Origin: Callorhinus ursinus
Taxonomy: Eukaryota > Chordata > Mammalia > Carnivora > Otariidae
Reading direction: 5' to 3'
DNA: 64,000 bases
Assembly: GCF_003265705.1 (NCBI RefSeq)
Contig: NW_020313005.1
Location: forward strand, 14,906,979-14,970,978
Shown one piece after another: positions 12,001 to 24,008 of the stretch. The notes beneath the pieces are model-generated. The model was given only the letters and a program-made list of their open reading frames with translations. It had not been told where the DNA came from and made no database searches. Position 1 is the first letter of the stretch; every line of letters begins with the position of its first letter. A program made the position numbers and the translations under genes.

Positions 12001-12554
12001 TTACAATTAAGAGCTCCAATTTTATCCACATGCTTGGTACAATTATTTAGAAAATAGCTTTCTGGTCCTTCTGCCTAATATCGAAATATGTGCTGCATCC
12101 AAGGGGAAGGCGTAAATGGTGGAGGTCAATTGTTGGGGATGCACACCTTCATATAATCCCTCTATTTTCTCCTTGATTTTCATCATATGCCGCTCCTGTT
12201 GACCCCAGGTCTGGAGACTTTCCAGGACTTTCAGGCTGACTGGCCTCTCTATTTCATTTCTCTCTGTGTTTACTTGACACTGTGACTTCTCCATGTTGCT
12301 ACCCATAAATATGCTTCCAAATATTTTCTGTCTTCCAGAAATCTGTTAAAATATCACATTGCCTATGGGTATGTATTCTTTGCTTTCATTGTCTTATATT
12401 TCTTTAAATTTATTGTGTCATATTTTAATGGAGGCTTAGAATTTTGGTGAAGTACATGAAACTGATTGGCTGACTATATAGAACAGCTGAATTAGAGAAT
12501 GGAGGTCAAGGGATTTTGCTTCTGTTGTTGTTTACTTTTAGATGTAGTCTAATT
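12001..12554. other. No feature recognised
   Basis: No supported repeat or coding feature. Confidence 0.45.
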
Positions 12555-12680
12555 GACCAAGTTTGAATACTGATAGGAATGATCCAGTAAAAAAGGAAAA
12601 AGAATGTATGAGAAGTAGGGATCACCAGACAATAATATCCTTGGAAAAGTGAAGTAAGATGAGATCCAGAACATTTGAAC
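12555..12680 (+). repeat. Ancient repeat fragment, distal part of the same family
   Basis: 'actgataggaatgatccagt' followed by 'gtaagatgagatccagaaca' resembles the distal part of the long ancient repeat described at 4011-5330. Confidence 0.3.
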
Positions 12681-12699
12681 AGAGACTGATAATATCATC

Positions 12700-12880
12700 T
12701 GATGTTAACAGTATGGGCTCTGCTGCCAGATTTTCTAGCTTCCAATGCCATCTCCACTATTTAATATGTGAAAGGGAATAATAACAATGTCTTCTTCATA
12801 GGTTTGTTGTAATTATTACAGTAGACTGTAGGTGTGCTGTGGCTGATGCATAGAAAAATCTTCATAAATACTAGCTAATT
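12700..12880 (+). repeat. MIR fragment
   Basis: 'cagtatgggctctgctgcca', 'ccatctccactatttaatat' and 'tcataggtttgttgtaatta', then 'taaatactagctaatt', follow the MIR order. Confidence 0.5.
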
Positions 12881-13823
12881 TCTAAAAGAGGAGCAAAATT
12901 CTTTCCTCTGTTTTATTAGGAAGGAGAAGATATAAGTGAATTGCAAAAAAATGTAGTTTTTGGGGAAGTGAACTTTGAGTTTCCATCTGATGTTTTCTAT
13001 TTTCTAAATACGGTATGAAGAGAGTCAATAACCTAACTCTGGGAGTGAGGGGCATTCTAAGAATCTAAATATAATGTAAAATATATTAAAAGTTGTCAAA
13101 GGGAGTGGTAGAGTGAGTTCATTTGAGAAACATGGTTGTTCTCTTGCCCATACTGGAAAAGGGGATCATGAAAATAATGTGATATGGGTCAATCCTATGG
13201 TATTGCTTTTTTCAGCAAAGCTCTGTCACACCTGTATTAGACAGGAAAAAGGCAGATGATTGATACCTTTCAAAGCTAAAGTTTAAGAAAATACCTACAT
13301 AAAAGTGAGAGAAATGAACTTATATTTAAGGATATAATTATAACAATGGCCCATGGATTTAAGGTAGGAAATAGAAAGGCATACAAAAGGTCATGGATGG
13401 TTAGAGTGGTGGAGTAGATGATACATTATATAAGGGTAAAGAATGAACTCGATAAGTATACATGAGCACATAAGTTGGATATGATGAGAGGATAAGAGCC
13501 TGAGGTCAGAGTGGGCAATTTGAATTCATTTTCATATTTTTCTTGAAGATGGCAAAGTCCAGGGTAAGACTGCACAGGTGGTATCTGCAATGAAGAAGAG
13601 AGTTACTAAAGATGAAGTTACAAACAGAGAGGCTTTGGTTTGGAAAATGTGTGTGTAGTAAGGTGTCCAAAAATGATGACAGGGTTAGGGGTAGAGACAG
13701 AGAATGTGAGGAGGTATGGACATTTTTCATGAATGGAAAGGAGACCAGATCTCAGTGGATGACAGTAAGAAGATAGGAACAGCTACATGACCAATAGGGG
13801 GAGTGCAGCGGTTCAACAGTGCG

Positions 13824-13826
<3 letters not shown>
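12881..13826. other. No feature recognised
   Basis: AT-rich DNA without supported features. Confidence 0.45.

Positions 13827-13874
<48 letters not shown>
13827..13874. repeat. (GT)24 dinucleotide microsatellite
   Basis: A perfect 48-bp GT run, preceded by GCGAGC. It is long enough to be polymorphic. Confidence 0.98.
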
Positions 13875-13876
<2 letters not shown>

Positions 13877-14396
13877 TGGAGGGAGGCAAATAGCTCACTA
13901 ACGGCTGACACTTCTTATCCCACTGCTCACGAGACTCTGCCTTTCCTACACAGTCTTAATTGTGCTTTGTGTTTATTGCACTTAATAAACAAGTTTCATG
14001 ATAACCTCAGGAAACAGTCTCAATTAATAAAATGTAAATGTATTCAGCTTGCTCTCTCATTTTACAAATATAATTTTCCCATTGATATTTAATTGCCTCA
14101 AAATTCTTGCAAGGTTAAAAGGGAACTATCTCTTGAACATTAGTTTTTAAATTATGTCTCACCAATTAATTTACTGAATTGATTGAGTTTTATGACTTTT
14201 TTATTGATTGTTTGAAAGCAAACTTCCAGTTATCAAGGGATCAGATGTTCTCCATTCAAAATTCCCCTGAGAGTAGGAGGAAACTGGCTCAAAATTTTCA
14301 AGATTCTGGGTCCCTTGTGACCAAATAGTAACTTGAGCCTCAATATGGGATCGAATAAAGCAAGCATTTTCTTAAGTGGAAGATTTTGAGAAATTC
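13875..14396. other. No feature recognised
   Basis: Unique AT-rich DNA up to the target site of the first L1. Confidence 0.5.
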
Positions 14397-14855
14397 AGAA
14401 TATAATTTTTTAAAATTTTTATTGTTATGTTAATCACCATACATTACATCATTAGTTTTTGATGTAGTGTTCCATGATTCATTGTTTGTGCATAACACAC
14501 AGTGCTCCATGCAGAACATGCCCTCTTCAATACCCATCACCAGGCTAACATATCCTCCCACCCCCCTGACCTCTAGAACCCTCAGTTTGTTTTTCAGAGT
14601 CCATTGACTCTCATGGTTTGTCTCTCCCTCTGATTTCCCCCCCTTCATTCTTCCCCTTCTGCTATCTTCTTTTTTTTTTTCTTAACATATATTGCATTCT
14701 TGGTTTCAGAGGTACAGATCTGTGATTCAACAGTCTTCCATAATTCACAGCGCTCACCATAGCACATACCCTCCCCAATGTCTATCACCCAACCACCCCA
14801 TCCCTCCCACCCCCCCAACTCCAGCAACCCTCAGTTTGTTTCCTGAGATTAAGAA

Positions 14856-14955
14856 NNNNNNNNNNNNNNNNNNNNNNNNNNNNNNNNNNNNNNNNNNNNN
14901 NNNNNNNNNNNNNNNNNNNNNNNNNNNNNNNNNNNNNNNNNNNNNNNNNNNNNNN
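14856..14955. other. Assembly gap (100 N) inside the L1 3' region
   Basis: Exactly 100 N, the customary placeholder for a gap of unknown size. The flanks ('gagattaagaa' and 'accacatcttctt') are also found in the second L1 at 55199-55209 and 55360-55372, 150 bp apart, so roughly 150 bp are probably missing here. Confidence 0.99.
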
Positions 14956-17900
14956 ACCACATCTTCTTCATCCACTCATCTGTCAAAGGACATCTTGGCT
15001 CATTCCACAGTTTGGCTATTGTGGATATTGCTGCTATAAACATCGGGTGCATGTACCCCTTCGGAACCCGACATTTCTATCTTTAGGGTAAATACCCAGT
15101 ACTGCAATTGCTGGATTGTATGGTAGCTCTATATTCAACTTTTTGAAGAACCTCCGTACTGTTTTCCAGAGTGGTTCCACCCAACTTGAATTCCCACCAA
15201 AAGTGTAGGAGGGTTCCCCTTTCTCCGCAGCCCTGCCAACATCTGTCGTTTCCTGACTTGTTAATTTTAGCCATTCTGACTGGTGTGAGGTGGTATCTCA
15301 TTGAGGTTTTGATTTAGATTTCCCTAATGCCGAGTGATGTTGAGCATTTTTTCATGTGTCTGTTGGCCATTTGGATGTCTTCTTTGGAAAAATGTCTGTT
15401 CATGTCTTCTGCCCATTTCTTGACTGGATCATTTGTTCTTTGGGTGTTGAGTTTGATAAGTTTTTTATAGATTTTGGATACTAGTCCTTTATCTGATATG
15501 TCATTTGCAAAAACCTTCTCCCATTCTGTCGGTTGTCTTTTGGTTTTGTTGACTGTTTCTTTTGATGAGCAAAAGATTTTTATCTTGATGAAGTCCCAAT
15601 AGTTCATTTTTTCCCTAGATTCCTTTGCACTTGGTGATGTTTCTAGGAAGAAGTTGCTGCAGCTGAAGTCAAAGAAGTGGCTGCCTGTGTTCTCCTTTAG
15701 GATTTGGATGGACTCCTGTCTCACATTTAGGTCTTTCAACCACTTGGAGTCTACTTTTGTGTGTGGTGTAAGGAAATGGTCCAGTATCATTCTTCTGCAT
15801 GTGGCTGTCCAATTTTCCCAACACCGTTTGTTGAAGAGACTGTCTTTTTGCCATTGGACATTCTTTCCTGCTTTGTCAAAGATGAGTTGACCATAGAGTT
15901 GAGGGTCCATTTCTGGCCTCTCTATTCTGTTCCATTCATCTAGGTGTCTGTTTTTTTGCAGAACCATACTATCTTGATGATGACACCTTTGTAATAGAGC
16001 TTGAAGTCCGGAATTGTGATGCCGCCAGCTTTGCTTTTCTTTTTCAACATTCCTCTGGCTATTCGGGGTTTTCCCTGGTTCCATAAAAATTTTAGGATTA
16101 TTTGTTCGATTTCTTTGAAAAAAGTGGATGGTATTTTGATGGGGATTGCATTGAATGTGTAGATTGCTCTAGGTAGCACTAAAATCTTCACAGTATTTGT
16201 TCTTCCAATCCAAGATCATGGAAAGTTTTTCCATTTCTTTGTGTCTTCCTCAATTTCTTTCATGAGTATTTTGTAGTTTTGTGAATACAGATCCTTTGCC
16301 TCCTTAGTTAGATTTATTCCTAGGTATCTTATGGTTTTGGGTGCAATTGTAAATGGGATCGACTCCTTAATTTCTCTTTCTTCTCTCTTGTTGTTGGTGT
16401 ATAGGAATGCCACTGATTTCTGGGCATTGATTTTATATCCTGCTACTTTACTGAATTGCTGAATGAGTTCTAGCAGTTTTGGGGTGGAGTCTTTTGGGTT
16501 TTCCACATAAAGTGTCATATCATCTGCAAACAGTGACAATTTGACTTCTTCTTTGCCGATTTGGGTGCCTTTTACCTCTTTTTGTTGTCTGATTGCTGTG
16601 GATAGGACTTCTAATATTATGTTGAATAACAGTGCTGATAGTGGACTTCCCTGCCGAGTTCCTGACCTTAGGGGGAAAGCTCACAGTTTTACCCCATTGA
16701 GAATGATATTTGCTGTAGTTTTTACATAGATGGCTTTTATGATATTGAGGTATGTAACTTCTATCCCTATACTCTGAAGAGTTTTGATCAAGAAAGTTTG
16801 CTGTACTATGTCACATGCTTTTTCTGCATCTATTGAGAGGATAATATAGTTCTCGTTCTTCCTTTTGTTAATGTATTGTATCACGTTGATTGATTTGCAG
16901 ATGTTGAACCAACCTTGCAGCCCAGGAATAAATCCCACTTGGTCGTGGGGAAGAACCCGTTTAAAGTACAGTTGGATCCTATTGGCTAGTATTTGGTGAG
17001 AGTTTTTGCATCCATGTTCATCAAGGATATTGGTCTGTAATTCTCCTTTTTGATGGGGTCTTTGTCTCCTTTGGGATCAAAGTAATGGCGGCTTCATAAA
17101 ATGAGTTTGGAAGTTTTCTTTCGATTTCTATTTCTTGGAACTGTTTCAGAAGAATAGGTATTGATTCTTCTTTAAATGTTTGGTAAAATTCCCCTGGGAA
17201 GTCATCTGGCCCTGGGCTTTTTTTGTTGGGAGATTTTTGATGACTGCCTCAATTTCCTTAGTGGTTATAGGTCTCTTCAGGTTTTCTATTTCTTCCTGGT
17301 TCAGTTTTGGTAGTTGATACATCTCTAGGAATGCATCCATTTCTTCCAGATTATCTAATTTCCTGGCATAGAGTTGCTCATAATATGTTCTTATAATTGT
17401 TTGTATTTCTTTGGTGTTGGTTGTGATCTCTCCTCTTTCATTCATGATTTTGTTGATTTGGGTCATTTCTCTTTTCTTTTTGGTAAGTCTGGCCAGGGGT
17501 TTATCAATCTTGTTAATTCTTTCAAAGAACCAGCTCCTAGTTTCGTTGATCTGTTCTACCGTTCTTTTGGTTTCTATTTCATTGATTTCTGCTCTGATCT
17601 TTATTATTTCTCTTCTCCTGCTGAGTTTTGGCTTTATTTGCTGTTCTTTCTCCAGTTCCTTTAGATGTAGGGTTAGATTGTGTATTTGAGACCATTCTTG
17701 TTTCTTGAGAAAGGCTTGTATTGCTATCTACTTTCCTCTTCTGACTGCCTTTGCTGAAGCTCAAAGATTTTGAACAGTTGTGTTTTCATTTTCATTTGTT
17801 TCCATGAACTTTTTAAATTTTTCTTTAATTTCCTGGTTGACCCATTCATTCTTTAGTAGGATGCTCTTTAGCCTCCATGTATTTGAGTTCTTTCCGACTT

Positions 17901-18615
17901 TCCTCTTGTGATTCAGTTCTAGTCTCAAAGCATTGTAGTCTGAAAATATGCAGGGAATGATCCCAAACTTTTGGTACCATATGAGCCCTGATTTGTGATC
18001 TAGGATGTGATCTATTCTGGAGAATGTTCCATGGGCACTAGAGAAGAATGTGTATTCTGTTGCTTTGTGATGGAGTGTTCTGAATATATCTGTGAAGTCC
18101 ATTTGGTCCAGTGTGTCATTTAAAGTCTTTATTTCCTCATTGATCTTTTGCTTAGATTATCTGTCCATTTTAGTGAGGGGAGTGTTAAAGTCCCCCACTA
18201 TTATTGTATTGTTGTTAATGTTTTTCTTCGGTTTTGTTGTTCATTGCCTTATATAAATGGCTGCTCCCATGTTAGGGGCATAGATATTTACAATTGTTAG
18301 ATCTTGTTGGATAGACACTTTATTAGGATACAGTGTCCTTCCTTGTCTCTTATTAAAATTTTGGTTTAAAATCTAATTAGTTTGATATAAGTATTGCCAC
18401 CGAGCTTTCTTTTTGTGTCGATTAGCATGGTAAATTGTTTTCCACCGCCTCACTTTCAATCTGGGGTTGACCTTGGGTCTAAAATGAATCTTTTGCAGAC
18501 AGCATATTGATGGGTCTTGTTTTTTTATCCAATCTGATAGCCTGTGTCTTTTGATTGGGGCATTTAGCCCATTTACATGCAGGGTAACTATTGAAAGATA
18601 CGAATTTAGTGCCAT
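14956..18615 (-). pseudogene. L1 ORF2 (endonuclease-reverse transcriptase), decayed
   Basis: The reading starts at an ATG at 18615 (MALNSYLSIV...). Its pieces carry the ORF2 landmarks: the start of the endonuclease domain (18615-18373), an SRIDHIL block (18102-17761), a reverse-transcriptase piece with a FADD active-site motif (16539-16216), and a 256-codon C-terminal open piece (16084-15314). The distal cysteine region (15301-15083) keeps CWQGC but reads HFWWEF, so two of the usual cysteines appear lost. The coding path is split by at least six frameshifts or stops and runs into the gap. In an active L1 this protein nicks DNA and reverse-transcribes the element. Confidence 0.9.
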
Positions 18616-18696
18616 TGTACTGCCTGTAAGGTGACTATTACTGTATATTGTCTGTGTTCCTTTCTAGTCTATGCTGTTTTTAGGCTCTCTCATTGC

Positions 18697-19580
18697 TTAG
18701 AAGACCCCTTTCAATATTTCTTGAAGGGCTGGTTTCGTGTTTGCAAATTCCTTTAGTTTTTGTTTGTCCTGGAAGCTTTTTATCTCTCCTTCTATTTTCA
18801 ATGACAGCCTAGCTGGATATAGTATTCTTGGTTGCATATTTTTCTTGTTTAGTGCTCTGAATCTATCATGCCAGTCCTTTCTGTCCTGCCAGGTCTCTGT
18901 GGATAGGTCTGTTGCCAATCTAATATTTCTACCATTGTAGGTTATATATCTCTTCTCCCGAGCTGCTTTCAGGATTTTCTCTTTTCTCTGAGACTCGTAA
19001 GTTTTACTATTAGATGTTGGGGTGTTGACCTATTTTTATTGATTTTGAGAGGGGTTCTCTTTGCCTCGTGGATTTTGATGCCTGTTTCCTTCCCCACATT
19101 AGGGAAGTTCTCTGCTATAATTTGCTCCAATACACCTTCTACCCCCCTCTCTCTTCTTCTTCTGAGATCCTAATTTTTCTAATGTTGTTTTGTCTTATGG
19201 TATCGCTTATCTCTTGAATTCTGCCCTCGTGATCCAGTAGTTGTTTATCTCTCTTTTTCTCAGCTTCTTTATTTTCCATCATTTGGTCTTCTATATCACT
19301 GATTCTCTCTTCTGCCTCATTTATCCTAGCAGTTAGAGCCCCCATTTTTTATTGCACTTCATTAATAGCCTTTTTGATTTTGACTTGTTTAGATTTTCGT
19401 TCTTTTATTTCTCGAGAAAGGGTTTCTCCAACATCTTCTATGCTTTTTTCAAGCCCAGCTAGTATCTTTAAAATCATGATTCTGAACTCTAGTTCCAACA
19501 GCTTACTAATGTCCATATTGAATAGGTCCGTGGCTGACGGTACTACCTCTTGTTCTTTTTGTTGAGGTGATTTTTTTCAT
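18697..19580 (-). pseudogene. L1 ORF1 (RNA-binding chaperone), decayed
   Basis: The start codon at 19580 opens into MKKITSTKRTRG and then frames break. A 68-codon piece (19345-19139) rich in E, K and heptad-like spacing corresponds to the coiled coil. A 73-codon piece ending at the TAA at 18697 ('ILKGVF') corresponds to the C-terminal domain. ORF1p normally forms trimers on L1 RNA. Only about 290 codons of length remain, with frameshifts. Confidence 0.85.
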
Positions 19581-19782
19581 CTTGTCATTTTGTCCAGAGG
19601 AGAATAGATGAAATAGAGAACAAAATGCTAACAGGTTAACAATGGCCCCATAAAATATCTCTAAACAAATCAGAAAAGACTTGAAACCAGGGGAAAGAAA
19701 GGGAACAAAAGAAAAAAGAAAAAGAAAAATATAAAAACACACCAAAACAGAAAAAAAACAGAATATGATCAAATAATATCAG

Positions 19783-20270
19783 GCTGGTGCATAGATCAGT
19801 GCCACACACTAGATTTTGGGTGTATTTTGGTCTGTTAGAAGAAAGGGCTTCCCAAAATTTTAAAGAACAAAAAACTTATATATGTACAAAAATAAGGGTT
19901 CATACGATGAAGCAATGAAATATGACTGTAAAGATGAAAATTATAAAAAATTTATAAAGGGAATTGATAAGGTAAGAAGTTGTTTGAAAAAAGAAAGAAG
20001 AGGATTTAAAAAAAAAAGAAAGAATAAAAAAGGGAGAGAATCTGATCAGGCAGGAGACTAGAACAAAGCCGTACACTAGATATTTAGGGTATATTTTGAT
20101 CTGTTAGAAGGACCTGTATCTCAAAATTTTAAAGAGAGAACAACTTATATATAAATGCCAAAATTAAGAGGAACTACTATGAAGGGATAGAATATGACTC
20201 TAAAAATTAAAAATAAAAATTATTTTAAAAAGGGATTGATAAGATGTTGGTTGAAAAAGGGGAAAAATTT
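19783..20270 (-). repeat. Internal tandem duplication in L1 5' UTR (copy 1)
   Basis: Two diverged units follow each other. The first runs from 'aggctggtgcatagatcagt' (about 19781) and the second from 'aggcaggagactagaacaaa' (about 20049). Each contains an 'acactaga...ttta/ttgggtatatttt' block, 'tctgttagaa', 'aaaattttaaag', 'acttatata', and a closing 'ttgataagrt...gttg' block. The same arrangement occurs in the second L1 at about 59471-59935, so it belongs to the subfamily rather than to the locus. Confidence 0.7.
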
Positions 20271-20319
20271 AAAAAAAAAATAACTTTGAAGACTAAAGAA
20301 TCATGGTAAAAAATCCATG

Positions 20320-21378
20320 GATTCTATGTGCAGTATTCCCCTAGCACTGGACTTCTGCTGTTCTCATTGATTGGTAAACTTGGTCTTGGCTGGCTGTTCT
20401 TGCTGATCTTCTGGCAGAGGGCCTGTTGCCATGGTTCCCAAATGTCTTTGCTGGAGGTGGAAGTGCCCCACCCTTGCCTGGTCCGGGGTAAGTTATCTGT
20501 TCATCTATTAGGGTTTGCTCTTGGGAACTTTTGTTCCCTGCAAGCTTTCCCTACAGCTTTGGAGGACAAGAGTGAAAATGGCGGCCTCCCAATCTCCACC
20601 CTGGAGGAACTGAGAACTCGAGCCCCGCTCCTCAGTGTGCCCCCAGAGAAAAGCCGTCAATCACTCCCTTCCCCCAGGTCTCTGGCCGCATTCTATGCTC
20701 ACCCAGGCTGTGACCGAGCGTATCTATCTCTGGCACCCGACTCAGTGTGGAGTCTCCAAATCCAGCAGATCCCTGCAGTATGCTCCCACGCTGCTCCTCC
20801 CCGGGGAGGAAGGGGAGTATTCCTGGATCTGTCACTTTTTGGGTCCCTGCTGGAGGAGCAGTGGCCTGACTGTGCTAAGGATCTCAGTTTATGGCAACCA
20901 TGAGCTGAAAGCCCACTCCTTGTCTCCATCTCTGCAGCCGGCTTCCCTTCCTGGGATACCGGGGGCTCTGCCTCACTCAGGCATCCTTGGTCTTTCTGTG
21001 ACCCCAAGGGTCCTGAGACCACACAGTCCCATGAGTGTCCACCCCCCACTTAGCCACTGGAGCGACGTCCCTCAGCAGAGCAGACTTCTAAAACTTCTGA
21101 TTTTGTGCTCTGCTGCTCTATCACTTGCCAGAAGCGGCTGACAGAGGCCCCCTGCCCTGCCGTCTATCCTCCTGCATGTCGCCTCGTATTCACTTCTCCA
21201 CATGTCCTACCTTCCAGAAAGTGGTCACTTTTCTTTTCAGAGAGGTGTTGTTATTCTTTTCTTTGATCTCCTGTTGAGTTCATAGATGTTCAGAATGGTT
21301 TAATCCCTATCCAGCTGAATTCCTGAGACCAGATGAAATCCAGGTCTCCTACTCCTCTGCCATCTTGCTCCACCCCCC
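20320..21378 (-). promoter_or_regulatory. L1 5' UTR / internal promoter region (copy 1)
   Basis: This is GC-rich DNA between ORF1 and the 5' tip of the L1, and L1 transcription starts within such 5' UTRs. CpG sites are largely lost compared with the second copy. Open frames of 191 and 168 codons on the opposite strand (20328-20903 and 20635-21141) are by-products of this GC-rich, stop-poor sequence and not genes. Confidence 0.75.
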
Positions 21379-21624
21379 AGAATATAATTCTTAAGGCCGC
21401 TGGGGCAATTACTACCTTTGGAGAAGAACATCTCATTTGCTTGCATTTTGGACACCAGGGTACTGAATGTGGTCTATTACATTTATTCACTGGAAATAGA
21501 AAAACACTTAGACATCCCTGCCCAGATCCTGCCTTTCACAAAGTTATTATTAAAGCCCGTGGGCTGTCAGAGGCGGAGCTTAGTGTTTATCCTTCTAATC
21601 TCAAGTGTCTATGGCATAGGAATA

Positions 21625-21898
21625 ATAATATTTATAATTTATTGAGTATTTTATGTGCTGGGCACTGTATAAGTACTTTACATATATATCTGTATATCAA
21701 CCTATGATTAAATTCAAATTTATACTTAATATATATTCATAGATGATAAACAGAAATATAGATATAGATAGATGATAGATGATAGATGATAAATAGATGA
21801 TAGATAGATAATAGATAGATCTCCACTTTTAAACCCTCTCATGAACTCCTCATTTTAGAGATTAGGAAATTGAAGCAACAAAAATGAGTAATTGGTTC
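21625..21898 (-). repeat. MIR, left half, split by a provirus; contains GATA tract
   Basis: 'tttattgagtattttatgtg' and 'gggcactgtataagtacttt' begin a reverse-strand MIR. It is interrupted by the (GATA)n tract at 21765-21820 and resumes with 'ctcattttagagattaggaa'. It stops at the provirus edge and continues after the provirus at 29524. Confidence 0.7.
21765..21820. repeat. (GATA)n imperfect microsatellite
   Basis: GATAGATGATAGATGATAGA units with interruptions; it lies inside the split MIR. Confidence 0.9.
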
Positions 21899-22289
21899 TG
21901 AAGAGTCAAACTAAAATGGAGTCCCTTATGTCAAGGATAAAATGAAAAAGGTCAATGCAGGTGCATAAAGGAAACTTAACCTAACTCTACAGGAATTTAC
22001 AGCTCTTTTCAGAAATCAGTAGAGGATACCCGTCAACCCCAAATGCCAAGTCTGTGCATTCCTTCTCTGGATTTCCTTGTTCCCCTGATGCAGCTACCCT
22101 GATCCAAATAAGAAGAAGACCACCAGGCAACCAATTAGCTGAGAAAGCCAATAAAAACTCCTTAGTCTGAGAGAAACTCAGAACTCTTTGCCCCCATACC
22201 CTTGAGCTTCCCAACTTGCAGGTCAAAAGCCTTGTAATACTTTCATTTTTCTGCTTCATTTTATCAATATACAGAGTTTGGTTTTGACA
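21899..22289 (+). repeat. 5' LTR of class I provirus
   Basis: Starts TGAAGAGTC and ends TTTTGACA. It is colinear with the 3' LTR through shared blocks such as 'aacttaacctaac', 'atccaaataagaa' and 'cttgcaggtcaaaagcctt'. A TATA-like 'caataaaaactcc' lies at about 22150. The polyadenylation signal seen in the 3' copy (AATAAA) is mutated here to AATACT. Confidence 0.85.
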
Positions 22290-22294
22290 TTTCT

Positions 22295-22312
22295 TGGTGT
22301 CAGAGTGGTATC
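22295..22312 (+). other. Retroviral primer-binding site, tRNA-Leu-like
   Basis: TGGTGTCAGAGTGGTATC lies five bases after the LTR. The complement of the 3' end of mammalian tRNA-Leu(CAA) begins TGGTGTCAGAAGTGGGAT, so the match is good apart from one missing A and one substitution. Confidence 0.6.
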
Positions 22313-23699
22313 CAAAGCAGTGTCCATGGTGACTTTCCACTAAATGCCAGACATGGGTGTTGGTACCCACCAAGCCCTTTAGGTTCTCCATCTTCACAGA
22401 GTACTGGGAGTCACCAGAGGTAAGCACTCTCAGATTCCCGTCTCCACTTTCTTGCAGAGATAGCCCTCCTAGTTTTATTGCAAGTTTGTTTATGCCTGGT
22501 GTATTGTACTGTCATGAAGTCCAGCAAACCTAAAGAGGCTACAGTTCCCTCTACAACTCTCATTCATATCTCTTTTTGTCTAGATGGCATGATCTAACAA
22601 AAACAGTTTGGAAAACAACAGCCATTTGGGGGATATTTTGATCTTGGTAAGTTTGTTTTTCTGCATAGTAAATTAGAATAAAAAGAATGCAAAATTAACT
22701 ACTTTGGGAAATGCTGGTGATGCACACAAGGCCTTCCCTTGGCCAGTCCACAGTATCATCTTTTTGATAATTGCTGTTGTCCATAGGTCTGTTTCCTCAA
22801 TTACTGTTGGTTTCTGTTAATGAGCACATGGGGTAAATAAATAATAGATCTATTGTTATGGAGAATCTTGGAAGCCAAAGCTGCAAAATTTGTAGGCACA
22901 GGTTGAGCACTTAAAAGCTATTAGAGCACTGACCACCTAACTCTAAGACTCCCATGTTAAGATAAGCTGGTCATGGGTAACATTGACACTGGGTCATCCT
23001 CCAAATTCAAGAAAATTTCCAAGGCACAAGATACACTGTAAAATAACACACAATCTCCAATTCAGTAAGACATCCCTCTGAGGTATGAATTTGGCTCTGG
23101 GAAACCAAGTCTTAGCTAAAGAAATGGGATCCTCAAGTTTTAAATAATTAAACATGCCAGCTTCTGACACACTGCTTATTTTATATCTAAGACCTATGGT
23201 TCCATAAGCTGTAGATATCTACAAAAATGGCAAAATCTTACCACAACAACCCAGAATTACAATGGCCATATGGGGAATGTTCCATTTAGATAAGATTGTT
23301 CATTTAATAAGTGCAATGTTCCCAAATCAGACAAATAGAATGCGATAACCATTTTAATTGGCATGCCCAGAAGCTTCCAAAAGACTTCAAAATTCCAAAA
23401 TAGCTTCATTGAAATATTCACTGCAAAAGGCTAATGAAAAATTAAAGACACAAGAGGTACCTAAAATCAGAAACTGTAAGACTGATATGACCCCTATGAC
23501 TTCCCTCTATTCTCTTTAACTAAGTATTCACATTTTAATAATCCTCTGATTATCTTTCCATTCTGAAGATACTATAAGAACATGAACAAAAGCTTGCCAA
23601 GTTAGTGGCCTTACCAACACCCCCAGATCTACCTTTGAAGGGGGGGTCCCTGTATGGGTCCCTCCCAGAGTTGACAATAGTCTGACAGATCTTCCTATG

Positions 23700-23880
23700 A
23701 AATGCTAACAGTTACTTCTTTTAAAAGCCAAGTGGAAACTAAAACTAAAATTAATGGAAAAGTTTGCCAAATTTGGGTAGATGCTAGTGCTATGTTCTCT
23801 ACTTTAGACCCCACTTTCTCAGGAACCTGCAAATGGGATCTTGCTAAAACTGGTAGAAGCCAGTGAAGGTTGATAATTCT
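23700..23880 (+). pseudogene. Retroviral aspartic protease remnant
   Basis: One frame runs through 'attaatggaaaagtttgcca' into a pentapeptide VDASA (23777-23791), at the place where a retroviral protease has D-T/S-G-A. It is followed by a hydrophobic/serine stretch typical after that motif. Two of the conserved residues are replaced, and a stop follows shortly. This protease would cleave the Gag-Pol precursor in an intact virus. The assignment rests on motif and position. Confidence 0.5.
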
Positions 23881-24008
23881 TACCAGTCAGCTCTGCTGTA
23901 TCTCTGTCTCTAGTGCCCAGACTATCTTCAGGAGTGGCTCTGAAACTTCAGAGGGTAGTATATATTGTACGCTTTTTGGGGATATCTCTTGGGTCCATGG
24001 GATTTTTC

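Larger units (their letters stand above)
14408..21378 (-). mobile_element. Near-full-length L1 (copy 1), 11-bp TSD, contains assembly gap
   Basis: All parts of an L1 are present on the minus strand: a GC-rich 5' UTR starting at 21378 ('gggtggagcaagatggcaga' on the minus strand), ORF1 (19580-18697), ORF2 (18615 to about the gap) and a 3' UTR ending in a short T/A tract at 14408. The duplication AGAATATAATT lies at 14397-14407 and 21379-21389. Both ORFs are broken by frameshifts and stops, so the copy is dead. A nearly identical sibling lies at 54750-61064 in the same orientation. Confidence 0.95.

Noticed and set aside
20328..21141. Open frames of 191 and 168 codons on the plus strand
   Set aside because: They run antisense through the GC-rich 5' UTR of an L1 and overlap each other in different frames. 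Equivalent frames in copy 2 differ. They are not genes.
21987..22427. 146-codon minus-strand frame
   Set aside because: Antisense to the 5' LTR and leader of the provirus; no domain, no splice context.
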